In this document: one piece after another, positions 52,336 through 61,620 of the stretch
Layout: the number at the start of each line of letters is the position of its first letter
Position numbering within the stretch: position 1 is the stretch's first letter
Source: Pyropia yezoensis
Taxonomy: Eukaryota; Rhodophyta; Bangiophyceae; Bangiales; Bangiaceae
Direction of reading: 5' to 3'
NCBI GenBank assembly: GCA_009829735.1
Contig: CM020620.1
Span: 27,684,951 to 27,748,950, forward strand
DNA: 64,000 nt
Notes under the pieces: model-generated
The model's input: the letters and a program-made list of their open reading frames with translations, nothing else
Databases searched by the model: none
What the model was told of the DNA's origin: nothing
Program-made: the position numbers and the translations under genes

Positions 52336-53811
52336 ATGCCGAAGGTCAAACAAGAAAATGTTCCTCCCGACTTGAAGGAGGCACTGGAGAAGCTTCTCCA
52401 GGAATATTGGCACCTGTGGTCTGGAGAGCTGGGCAAGATGGACGCCACTCTGCACCGGATTCAACTCAAGCCGGAAGCCAAGCCAGTACACCTGCAACAA
52501 TACCGGGCTGGACCTCATCGCCGGGATGAGATTGAGAAGCAGGTTAACAAGATGCTCAAGATGGATGTTATCGAGCCGTCTGATGGAGAGTGGGCCTTCC
52601 CGGTGGTAGTCGTCCCAAAACCTGGCGGTCACTTCCGTTTCTGCGTTGACTACAGGCGCCTGAACGAGATGACAGTCAAGGATGTATACCCAATACCCCG
52701 GATGGATGCTTGCATCGACTTTCTTGGTGATGCCACCCTCTTCTCAACGCTGGATTGTAATGCCGGTTACTGGCAGATCCCTCTGGCTGACGAGAACAAG
52801 GACAAGACCACCTTCACGTGCCACCTGGGACTATTCCGGTGCAAGCGTCTTCCTTCTGGTCTCACCAATGCTCCGGCAACCTTCCAGAGAGCCATCGACA
52901 TCATCCTGTCGGGGCTAAGGTGGAGAACATGTTTGGTCTACCTGGACGACATTATCGTTTTCTCCAAGACCCCGGCGGAACACCTGGAGCACCTTCGAGA
53001 GGTCCTGGCCCTCCTGTCCAAGGCTGGAGTTACCCTGAAGGCCGAGAAGTGCCACCTGTTTGAGACTGAGGTGGAGTACCTGGGGCACGTGCTGAGTCCG
53101 GGGGAGCTCCGGGTCAATGAGAAGAACATCAAGGCCCTCCGGCATGCACGGCAACCTAAGACCCAGACGGAACTCAAGAGCTTCCTGGGTATGTGCAAAG
53201 TCTACCGCCGGTTCGTAAGGGACTATGCCCTGATTGCCCGGCCATTGACCAAGCTCACCAGCAAGAAGCTCCCCGCACAACTCCCGGTGTTCGACGAGAA
53301 GCAGACCGCGGCATTCGAAGAGCTCAAGAAGCGCCTGACCACAAATCCAGTACTGGCGTTACCCAAGCGGGAGGGCCAGTTTGTCCTGGAGACTGATGCC
53401 TGTGGCGTCCAGGTGGGGTGCTCTCTACTCCAGCAGCAACCTGATGGGCACTTCCTCCCGATAGGCTACTACAGTCGCGTCCTGACTCCAGCCGAGAAGA
53501 ATTATTCCACGACGGAGCGCGAGTGCTTGGCGGTCGTGTGGGCTTGCTTCCTGCTACGTCCATATCTTGAAGGACAAGATTTACTCATCCGGACGGACCA
53601 CGCCAGCCTAAGGTGGCTGCTATGCATGGACAGCAGCCAACGAAGGGTCGCCCGGTGGCGCTTACGCCTTTCGGAATTCAAGTACAAGGTGTGCACCAGA
53701 GCAGGGAGGGAGCACCACTGCGCCGACACCATGTCCCGGCCGGAGACTCCTGCAGCCGACACCGGTCCTATCCCGGAGGAAATACCTTGTTTCATCCTCC
53801 CGAATGTCTGA
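52336..53811 (+). CDS. pol: Reverse transcriptase / RNase H of element B
   Basis: Ty3 reverse transcriptase blocks in order: FRFCVDYRRLNEMTVKDVYP, FSTLDCNAGYWQIPL, CKRLPSGLTNAPATFQRAID and the catalytic LVYLDDIIVFSKTPAEH. The connection domain FLGMCKVYRRFVRDYA follows, then RNase H (FVLETDACGVQVGC, STTERECLAVVWA, IRTDHASLRWLL). This copies element RNA into DNA. Confidence 0.93.
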   Translation: MPKVKQENVPPDLKEALEKLLQEYWHLWSGELGKMDATLHRIQLKPEAKPVHLQQYRAGPHRRDEIEKQVNKMLKMDVIEPSDGEWAFPVVVVPKPGGHFRFCVDYRRLNEMTVKDVYPIPRMDACIDFLGDATLFSTLDCNAGYWQIPLADENKDKTTFTCHLGLFRCKRLPSGLTNAPATFQRAIDIILSGLRWRTCLVYLDDIIVFSKTPAEHLEHLREVLALLSKAGVTLKAEKCHLFETEVEYLGHVLSPGELRVNEKNIKALRHARQPKTQTELKSFLGMCKVYRRFVRDYALIARPLTKLTSKKLPAQLPVFDEKQTAAFEELKKRLTTNPVLALPKREGQFVLETDACGVQVGCSLLQQQPDGHFLPIGYYSRVLTPAEKNYSTTERECLAVVWACFLLRPYLEGQDLLIRTDHASLRWLLCMDSSQRRVARWRLRLSEFKYKVCTRAGREHHCADTMSRPETPAADTGPIPEEIPCFILPNV

Positions 53812-53874
53812 CGTGGCTGGCATGCTCCCCTGTATGAGACACCTGAAGCTCATAAACCGGTAACCATTCACCGG

Positions 53875-55431
53875 ATGCTAGAGGCACAACTGACGGATCC
53901 TCAATGCTTGGAGCTTCGCCACCAAATGGACCTGAACCGGAACAGTCGTTTCTCCGAGTCTACAGATGGACTCCTGGTACGGGTGTCACCCTTCGATGGG
54001 GCAACTCAAGTCTACGTACCCCGAAGTCTGCGAGCTGACATCCTACGCCTGGAGCACTCGTCTCCCCAGGCCGGACATCCTGGTATCAATCGGATGTATG
54101 CTTCAATGCGACGACATTACTACTGGGAAACCATGGCCAGCGACGTCCATAAGCACCTGGAGGCTTGTGTTTCTTGCGCAAGGAACCGGTTGTCCCAGAG
54201 GAAGAAGACTTCCATGCTACGCCTATTCCCTGCGGCGGAGCCCTTTGCAAGCTTAAGCATGGACATCCTGGGGCCCCTACCTGAAACATCCAGCGGCAAC
54301 ATATACCTGCTCATCATTTGTGACCGGTTCTCCAAGTTCACTCGAGCGATCCCGCTGAGGACCATTACGGCTCTGGATGTCACGTCAGCCTTCTGCGAGT
54401 ACTGGATAGCTGCCTACGGCCCTCCAGACTCTGTCTTAACAGACAGTGGCCCCCAGTTTGCATCCCTGTTCTTCCAAGGAGTCTGTGACCTGATGGGCAT
54501 CAAGAACTTGTTCACCACGACGTACCACCCGCAAACGAACGGCCAGTTGGAACGATTCAACCGGACCCTAGTGGACATGCTACGGCACTACGTGGAGGAG
54601 CACCAAGAAGACTGGGATGAGCTCCTTGCTGTCCTCACTCTAGCCTACAACTCCCGAGTTCACCGGACAACGGGGGTCGCTCCACTCGACTTTGTCACCC
54701 CAAGGCGGCTGACAAACTTCTCCCTAGAAAGAATACCAGACGGTCTCCAGCCTGCATTGAAGTCAGGTCCCAAGGCCAAGGATGAGTTCCTGGAACAACT
54801 GAAGCTCCTGCTCACCAGAGTCAAGGAGTCAATCTCAAAGACCCAGGAACGATACAAGCGGGACTATGACAAGGGAGCCCGGGAAAAGAACAAGGAACTG
54901 GGTGGTGGCGACTGGGTTTTTGTGGACAACCATAGCAAGACCCGGGGGAAGCTGGACTCTAAGACGGATGGACCTTATGAGATCCTGAATACGGATGGCT
55001 GGACCTTCCTTCTAGACGTGGATGGCTCCCCGTGCCGGGTGAGCAGCGACCATGTTACCCGAGCTCCACCGCCAAGCAAACGGGACTTGACCCGGCGCAA
55101 GCATGCCGCAGTACCTTGGCTATCCCAAGAAGAAGGCCGGGAATATGTCTACGTCAAGTTTGTCGACCATGCCTGGAGAGACGGGCGCTTGTACCTGCGA
55201 GTACGTTGGTTCGGTTTTAACCCGGCAGATGATACCTGGGAACCCTCAAGCCGGTTACCCATTGCGGACGTCTGCGCCTACACGCGACGGAACGGGATTG
55301 AGGGCACTCCGGTGGCCAGAGCCGGCAAGATCCTGGAGTCGGACTCGGAGGAGGACCAGGAGGACGGGGCTGATCAAGACCCTCGGGACGAGCCGAGCTC
55401 ACCCGCAACGGACGCGGAACAAGAGGATTGA
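53875..55431 (+). CDS. pol: Integrase with C-terminal chromodomain, element B
   Basis: The zinc-binding HHCC region (HPGINRMYASMRRHYYW, CVSCARNRLSQRK) is followed by the DDE core: MDILGPLPETSSGN, DSVLTDSGPQFASLFF, and HPQTNGQLERFNRTL. The C-terminal part carries a chromodomain-like segment LYLRVRWFGFNPADDTWEP, typical of chromoviruses and thought to guide insertion to marked chromatin. An acidic tail follows. Confidence 0.92.
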   Translation: MLEAQLTDPQCLELRHQMDLNRNSRFSESTDGLLVRVSPFDGATQVYVPRSLRADILRLEHSSPQAGHPGINRMYASMRRHYYWETMASDVHKHLEACVSCARNRLSQRKKTSMLRLFPAAEPFASLSMDILGPLPETSSGNIYLLIICDRFSKFTRAIPLRTITALDVTSAFCEYWIAAYGPPDSVLTDSGPQFASLFFQGVCDLMGIKNLFTTTYHPQTNGQLERFNRTLVDMLRHYVEEHQEDWDELLAVLTLAYNSRVHRTTGVAPLDFVTPRRLTNFSLERIPDGLQPALKSGPKAKDEFLEQLKLLLTRVKESISKTQERYKRDYDKGAREKNKELGGGDWVFVDNHSKTRGKLDSKTDGPYEILNTDGWTFLLDVDGSPCRVSSDHVTRAPPPSKRDLTRRKHAAVPWLSQEEGREYVYVKFVDHAWRDGRLYLRVRWFGFNPADDTWEPSSRLPIADVCAYTRRNGIEGTPVARAGKILESDSEEDQEDGADQDPRDEPSSPATDAEQED

Positions 55432-55576
55432 GAAGAAGGGAACGGGTATATCAAGGAAAACACGCAATGCAAGCATGGAACAATCAAGAAAGACAAGCAC
55501 CCGCTTGAGCAACCCTTCTCTCCGCCTCTTCCCTCCTCGCTTCTCCCAAGACTCTTACCCTCCGTGCCTCCAAGTA

Positions 55577-56570
55577 CTACTCCCGGCGCGGACGCTGCGC
55601 CGCGGGAGCGTCCTCCAGCGCTGCCTCCGCGGCACGACGGGAACCGGAGGAAGGCGGGATGACGTAGTGCGGTGGGCGCGGCGCTTCCAGGTATGACGCC
55701 ATCGGAGTAGTACCGGTAGTTGCCGGGCGCTCCCGCTCATCCAGATATGCCTGTCGGCGCCCCTGGAAGCCAGTGAAGGTCTCTGACCACTGCTGGGCCA
55801 AGCCATGCCGCGTCAAAGTCGCCAGAAGTTCGCCAACCACCGGGCTGTCCGACATCTGGCCGCTGTCCGCGCAAGCAAACACCCGGTCAACCACGTTGTT
55901 CAAGACGCTGGCGTAAGTACCCAGCGCCAGGGAAGACCCGACGCCTTCAACCTGCACCGGAAGACGACCCAGCTGGTCTTCAATCATACCGACGTCGTAC
56001 TGGTCGCATGTCGGGCCACCTTGGTTCATGTACCAGTGAGGCACCCGGAAGCGGGTAAGGCGCAGAGTCGGCGCCGGGATCTCGAACCGCCCCGAGGATG
56101 CCACTACCGGACGGTCCACAACAGCCCCAGAAACCGGAGTCCCCAACTCCAGAGGAGGCACAGGGCCGCCGACATTTGAAGAAGGCGCCCGAGGCAGAAC
56201 GGCCGGAGTAGTCGGCGACCGCACGGCCACCCCCAGACTCGCTGCAGACAAGCGCGGTGCCGGAGGAGCTTGAAGCACCGGCACAGACGGAGCAGAACGC
56301 AAACGCGCCGGCGACGGTCCAGGCGAAGCCACCGGGGCGACAGGTGCAACAGGAGCAAGCGGAGCCGCCGCAGACGCCCGACCGACCGCCGCGGCCCATC
56401 CCGAGTCCTGCACCGGCGGTCCAGTTGGCAGAAGATCGAGGGCAGAATTGGAGCAGGTGATCGTGACCGGGGTGAAGAAGCTCGACCTCGGCACCGGTGT
56501 GGACGTGCTCGAGGCTGTGCACGGTGGCACCTGGTTCGGCCCGAGGACGTGCCGGACTAGGGAGGGAAAT
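55577..56570 (-). CDS. Accessory antisense reading frame of element B
   Basis: Between integrase and the 3' LTR, the strand opposite to gag-pol is open for about 330 codons. The N-terminal part is Ala/Pro-rich (APLAPVAPVAPVASPGPSP). A more complex C-terminal region (FRVPHWYMNQGGPTCDQYDV, SSLALGTYASVLNNVVDRVF, VGELLATLTRHGLAQQWSET) aligns by eye with the antisense frame of element C. No ATG opens it, and the open stretch runs on into the LTR. No known domain recognised. Antisense extra frames at this position are known from some plant Ty3 lineages. Confidence 0.6.
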
Positions 56571-56571
56571 A
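56559..56571 (+). other. Polypurine tract of element B
   Basis: AGGGAGGGAAATA immediately before the 3' LTR. Element C has the equivalent tract with the same ATA|TGTAGCA junction. Confidence 0.75.
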
Positions 56572-57144
56572 TGTAGCATCCCTGGCCCCGACTTGGCGCC
56601 GAACCGGGACTACAACCAGAGGGCACCAGGTGCCAGAACACGCCCGCCGTGTGGTGATGGTTGGCGGCCGTGGCCCGTGCCCGGCACTGGGATGCGGTGG
56701 ACTACGCTATCCACACGTGAGAGAGGGATTTCTGATGGGTTTTTGCATACTTGTGAGGGACTTGATTCGAGAGAAATTGAGTGTGAGATTAGTAAGTGGG
56801 AATAGAATTAGTAGTGATAGTGGCCCCCGACCTGACGAGGTTAGACTCGGGTCGGGGCCACTCGGGGTTATGGGGGGGGGCTACCTGGCCAACGTGCCGA
56901 GGCTCCCCCAGATGCACGTTAAGAGGGACAGCGAGGCGCCCTTGGCCCGCGCCCTCAGGAAAAAGACAACTGCGCGTTTGCTTTCCTCTTCCCCGTGTGC
57001 ACTACCGTGCGTATCTGCTTGCTCTGCGAGCAGGCACGTGAGGCAACAGGCATACCACTCTCGTAGTTCCCCTTTCTGTGTTACCTGTCCCTTTCCCCCG
57101 AGGGATATTGATACGTGTCTGAGAGGATCGAGTTTTATACCACA
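56572..57144 (+). repeat. 3' LTR of element B
   Basis: 573 bp, same ends as the 5' copy. Followed directly by the GTTCC target duplication. Confidence 0.95.
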
Positions 57145-57231
57145 GTTCCTTCTGCCCAAAGGGGTCTGCCCCTTCTTCGTACTCTTTCTGTGGTTGTGCT
57201 CTGTATTTTCTAAGGGAACGCGGTTGTAGTG

Positions 57232-57668
57232 ATGTCTGATAACGAGCAGAATCCCCCTCAGGGGGAGACAGGAGTCCTGGAGGGCGGTTCATCCGTGACG
57301 AAGGAGAGCGCGATTGGAGGCGCTGCTCCTCCACGCGTCCAAGGGACTGGAGCTGATGACCTGGCCACCCGTAGGGTGACCACCCGGCTACGCCCGCTGG
57401 AAATCGGCTCGGAAGGCCCATCGGGCGAACCGTATTCCCAGCCGCGCGGGCAGCGCGAGGGAGGGCACTCAACCGGCTTCGGCAATTTTCCTGGGATTCT
57501 CCCCATTGTGGGGGTGGATTCTGACGGAACGCCCACCCCTTCTGTTCCCCTCACGGGGGCATTGTCTCCTAAGGAGACACCTCGAGCGTTTGTGGCCTCT
57601 GAATCGGATACTCCTGCGGAGGAATGGAAGAGAGCCATGGTGGAAGCTGTCAGGGGCCTGCTGACTCC
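57232..57668 (+). pseudogene. gag N-terminal region of element D
   Basis: Opens with MSDNEQNPPQGETG and runs as a hydrophilic Pro/Gly/Thr-rich stretch to a segment AEEWKRAMVEAVRGLLTPV, where element C is inserted. It has the character of a gag N-terminus, not of a capsid core. Confidence 0.5.
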
Positions 57669-58032
57669 TGTAGCACAATAGGAATCCGTCGCACGTCCAC
57701 TCTCAGGGAACACTCACCAAGGGGGATCGGCACCAACGTCACCGGGAGGCCAAGGTTGCTGTCCTTGGAGCGCAAGCCACGGGACCAAGATGGGAGCCCG
57801 AATGGGAGGGGTTTGTTGTTCTGCCCTGGCCGGCGGTGGATTCGCCACCGGCCCCCTCGTTATCAACCCTCGGAGACACTACTAACTACCCTCCACCCCA
57901 AGATGCAAGTCCCTCTGGTCATACGTAACTTATAGATACCGTGACCAGTACGGACTCTCAAATGGAAAACCAAGGATTAGAAGTAGCCCCCCCTAACATT
58001 AGGGTCACAATACGGCCAACCATATTGCTACA
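57669..58032 (-). repeat. 3' LTR of element C
   Basis: 364 bp with inverted ends TGTAGCA ... TGCTACA. The inner edge is fixed by the adjoining polypurine tract, and the outer edge by the junction with the gag of element D. Confidence 0.7.
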
Positions 58033-58046
58033 TATCCCCCCCTTAG
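58033..58046 (-). other. Polypurine tract of element C
   Basis: On the minus strand TAAGGGGGGGGATA directly precedes the LTR start TGTAGCAATATGG. Confidence 0.7.
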
Positions 58047-58617
58047 ATTCGGCCCGTCCTCGGGTCGAGTTGCATTCGGGTTACCGAATGTAAGTGGGTC
58101 GCGTGACCGTTTACCAGTCGGGTGGGGCTTTGCGCCCTGTCGCGACAGACACCCCTTTTCGAGGTTGTCTGAGGGGGGTGCCCCCCTCCGTGTGGTACAC
58201 ACACGATCCGTTTTCCGGACCGTTAAATTCCCGATGTGGGTTTCTGTTCACGACCCCCCTTTCCGAGGGGTGGTGCAAGCGGATCCGCCACCAGGTGTCT
58301 GGTGGTAGGGGGAGCCCCTCTCGTGTGGACGATTGAGTGGGGGGCGGGGGCTGCCCGCGTTGAGTGGGGGCGGTTGGGGGCGACCCCCCTTGCCTACCCC
58401 GTGTGGGGGGGGCGTCGCTCCGGTCCAGGTGCCTGGGTGGAGCGCCCTCGTAGCTCGGCTGGCGCGGGTCGACCCGCGTGCCTGCGGCGCTTCTCGTGGC
58501 TGTTTGTGGTCATAAGCGCGGGTGCCCGCGCTTCCCTGGCTCGTCCCGGTTGTCCCACCGTACCGGGTCGTAGCCGTCGACGGCTTGTGGGCGCGGGGGA
58601 CTCTGCCACCCGTTATC

Positions 58618-61146
58618 ATGTCCTATCCCCAGGTGCTTGGGGAGGAGGAAGACCTCCTGATCGGGGGGGAGATGGAGGACGACGCGCCTGTCGGTCCTGA
58701 CGCTGCGCGTTACGGGGCGAGCTCGTCTGAGGACGACGAGCCTGCGGTGTCCGTCCGTCTGGCGGCCGGAGGACTGTCGTCCGTGTGCAGCGGCACGACG
58801 GTGCCGTCGGTCGGGGGTCAACCCGGCGGTCAACCGCTCGTGGCGGCTTCTACCCCCTCTCTGCCGGCTGCCCGGATGGAGCCTGGTGCCGGTGCCGGTT
58901 CGCCGCAGCTACCCCAAGATGGCCCGCCCTACGGCGGAAGTGGCGATCCCCGGCCGACTCCGGCTGGGCAAGGTGGTCCGGGAGTCCGGACGGTGCATCC
59001 TCAACGCGACCCTGATGTTGACGCGGGTGGTGGTGGTGGCGCAATCCCCGGGGTGGCCGGTCAAGACGGTGCGGGTGCCCGCACGGTTGGTGCTCAGGCT
59101 CTCGAGGCTGTCCAAGTGCCTCCCCCTTCCGAGGCGGGGGCGACGTCGACGGGTGGGGCCGGCGCCGGTACCTTACCTGCGGTGCCGCGGGCGTCGAGCG
59201 GTCAAGACGCTCCTTCCCCTATGGCGGTTGACACCGGGAGCTCCTCCGGGCGGGTGCCCGCCCTACTTCTTCCTCCTCGTCCCCGTGCTCCGGCGCCGGT
59301 GCCTCTACCCGTTGGGCTTCCGCCGGCGCCGGCGCTTCTTCCTGGGCCGGCCCGGGTTGCCCCGTTGGGTGGCCGCGTGGGCTTGGTCGGTGGCGGCGTC
59401 GCCTCTGCGGTTGGCGGTACCGCCTCCGCGAGTGGCGGCGACGCCTCTACAGTGGGACATCCCCCGTTGTCGGTCTCCGAGCTGGTGGCCCGGGTGCTCA
59501 GCTTGACCGTGCAAGAGCCCATGGATTCGGGTGGTCGGATGCGGGTGGACTTCCACCCGTCGGGTCGCCGCGGAGGTACCTCCCGTCCGGTCCCGTTGGA
59601 CCCCTGTTGGGAGCGGGAGTTGGCTCGGTTGGTTGCCCAGCCTGACGCGGTTCGCGCCGAGCATCATTGGATACTCAGCCAGCCGGACGACCGGCATGCT
59701 CAACTCTGGCGCGCCCGGGTCGGGCGGCCTGAGGCTGCCCTCCACCCCGCCTTTGGGGTGTGCGACTTGGTTGCCCCCGCGCTGCCGCGGGAGGTGGATT
59801 ACCCTGCGGGTGCCCGCGGGGTGGCTGCTACCCAGACCCCTGTGGCCTTCGGGCAGCTCGTGCCTGGTACCAACCGGTATCCCGGTTTGGACTACTCGGG
59901 GGATCCCCCGTATCTGTGGCTGACGCCGCCCTTCCCGACCATGGGTGGCCTGAAGTCGGCGTCCAGCTGGCGTCGAAACCATGGTGTCATGGCGGACCCA
60001 TTCCGCACGGATGTAACGTGCGCGTTGCAGACCGGTAACGGTCGTGCGCCCGTATACACTCTGTTGCGCCCGCCTGGGTGGCAAGAGGGGTGGGAGCCCG
60101 CCCCGGCTTTCCGGTTTGACACCGGTCTTTGCCTGCGCTACTTCAGCAGTGTGCTGGCCGCTCGGCCCACGCATGTGCTGCAGGGTGTCTTCACCCTCGA
60201 GGTTACCCTCGGGCAGGTTTCTTCCTTCCTGTTGTCGGCCCGCCGACAGGGCCGGCTCTTCCATCTTCCGACGGGTGTCCGTCGGCACCATGGGGAGCTA
60301 GGCGTTACCGCCATTGCTACTGGGACGGGGTTAACCCGTGAGCTGACTGCGCTCGTGGCCGTTCACGATGCCGTGAACTGGTCGGCGGTGGCGACCTTGC
60401 CGCCGTTCCGCGACGCGCAACCGGGAACGCTCCCGTTGACTCGTCACTCGCTACGTATCCGCCGAGTTATCTCGGGCGAGGATGGATACCAGGGGTGGGC
60501 ATCCACCGAGTCGGTACCCGGCCTGGGTATTCCCGTGGTCCTGCCCGACCCTCTCCAGGTGGGAACCCCCTGGTTCGGTAAACCGACTCCTATGGGGACG
60601 GGTCGCCGTCGCCGTGAGTGGAACTCCACTGGTGGGGGCCGCGAGACGTATCGTCGTCGTGGGGAGTTCCACTGGGTTCCCGGTGGGCGTTCTGCCTAGG
60701 AGTCTGGTCCTCCTTCACGGTCGTACCGTGCTCCTTACCAGCTACCGCCGTGTCCGGCGGTGGCGGTGTCCACTCCTCCGGCTGTAGCTCCGGTTCCTCC
60801 GGTGGCATCGCCGGCTCCCGTCATGCCCGACGGGGGTCCTCGCTTGTGGTATGAGGGCGTTAACGCCCTTCTCTCTCGTGAGTTCACGGAGGCGCCTCCG
60901 GTTAGCTGGGGGGACATCCCCCCAGCTGCTGCGCTGGTCGGTACCGCGCGTTGCCTCGGTTGGGTGCTCAACCGCCTACAGATGGCTCTGGATGCTGTGG
61001 AGGCTGGTGACAGCACTCTGGTGCATCTTAGCGCTGAGGTAGCTCAGGCGCTCAACCGGCGTGAGATAGCCCACCGTTGGAGTACGGAAGTGTACGCGAC
61101 GACGCGTGACTGGCCTTCTTCTGCTGGCGGGGGTAACCCCTTCTGA
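58618..61146 (+). pseudogene. Accessory antisense reading frame of element C
   Basis: Plus-strand frame opposite to pol, starting at ATG 58618 (MSYPQVLGEEEDLLIGGEME) and reaching 61146, with about one break. An acidic start and a Gly/Pro/Ala-rich part are followed by a complex region (SGRRGGTSRPVPLDPCWERE, PPYLWLTPPFPTMGGLKSAS, LCLRYFSSVLAARPTHVLQG). The C-terminal part (GPRLWYEGVNALL, VGTARCLGWVLNRLQMAL, AQALNRREIAHRWSTEV) aligns by eye with the antisense frame of element B. No known domain; no transmembrane segment, so not envelope-like. Confidence 0.6.
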
Positions 61147-61453
61147 TGGTTGTGGGAGTGAGAGTGAGGGACCCGGTGACCCTTATGGTGGCCGGGTATT
61201 AGTGAGTATAAACTCATCCCCTTTGGGGGCATTGCTTGCCTCTGTTTGCTGCCCTGGGGAGTACCCCTTCTGGCTCAGTGGTGCCTTGCCTCCCGTCCAA
61301 CTTCTTCCGGTTGGTTCATGCTTGGGGAGGTCATCCTCCCTCACTTTGTGTCTTGGCTTGGGGAGGTCATCCTCCCGTGTAAGCCCCCTAGTTACTTCGA
61401 TGTTATCGGAGTTAGCCTCCACCGTTAAGTTAACTTATTAAGGTTCAGGTTTT

Positions 61454-61549
61454 ACTTAGTTACCTAAGCTTGACTGGACTTAGAAACCCAAGTCCGATTT
61501 GACTTAGAAACCTAAGTCCGATTTGACTTAGAAACCTAAGTCTGCTGTA
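61454..61549. repeat. Four 24-bp tandem units with internal palindrome
   Basis: Units start at 61454, 61478, 61502 and 61526. Each contains ACTTAG ... CTAAGT (or a close form), so every unit can form a small hairpin. They lie between the 3' ends of pol (-) and the antisense frame (+) of element C. Confidence 0.85.
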
Positions 61550-61620
61550 ACCATGTCACACCCTACTTAGTAGGTATAAGCCTCACCCCCCAACAGCCGA
61601 AGTCGGTGTCGGTTGGGTTG

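Larger units (their letters stand above)
48805..57144 (+). mobile_element. Ty3/gypsy chromovirus-type element B, full length
   Basis: 8.34 kb, bounded by two 573-bp LTRs and a 5-bp target duplication GTTCC (48800-48804 and 57145-57149). Order: LTR, primer site, gag with zinc knuckle, protease, reverse transcriptase/RNase H, integrase with C-terminal chromodomain, an accessory antisense frame, polypurine tract, LTR. The LTRs differ at about six positions (about 1%), so insertion is recent in evolutionary terms. It looks nearly whole in length with perhaps two or three breaks in coding capacity. It is inserted in the leader of element D. Confidence 0.92.
48027..57668 (+). mobile_element. Ty3/gypsy LTR element D (5' part, host of B and C)
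   Basis: The oldest layer of the nest. The 5' LTR ends at 48770 (CCACTACA), followed by a primer binding site and leader. Element B lies in the leader, which resumes at 57150 and leads into a gag start at 57232 that is cut by element C at 57669. The remainder of D should lie right of the window. The LTR start is uncertain; candidates are TGTAG at 48027 and 48081. Parts present: 5' LTR, primer site, leader, gag N-terminus. Confidence 0.65.

Noticed and set aside
58618-61146. Antisense frame of element C considered as an envelope gene
   Set aside because: It has no signal peptide or membrane segment and is on the strand opposite to pol.
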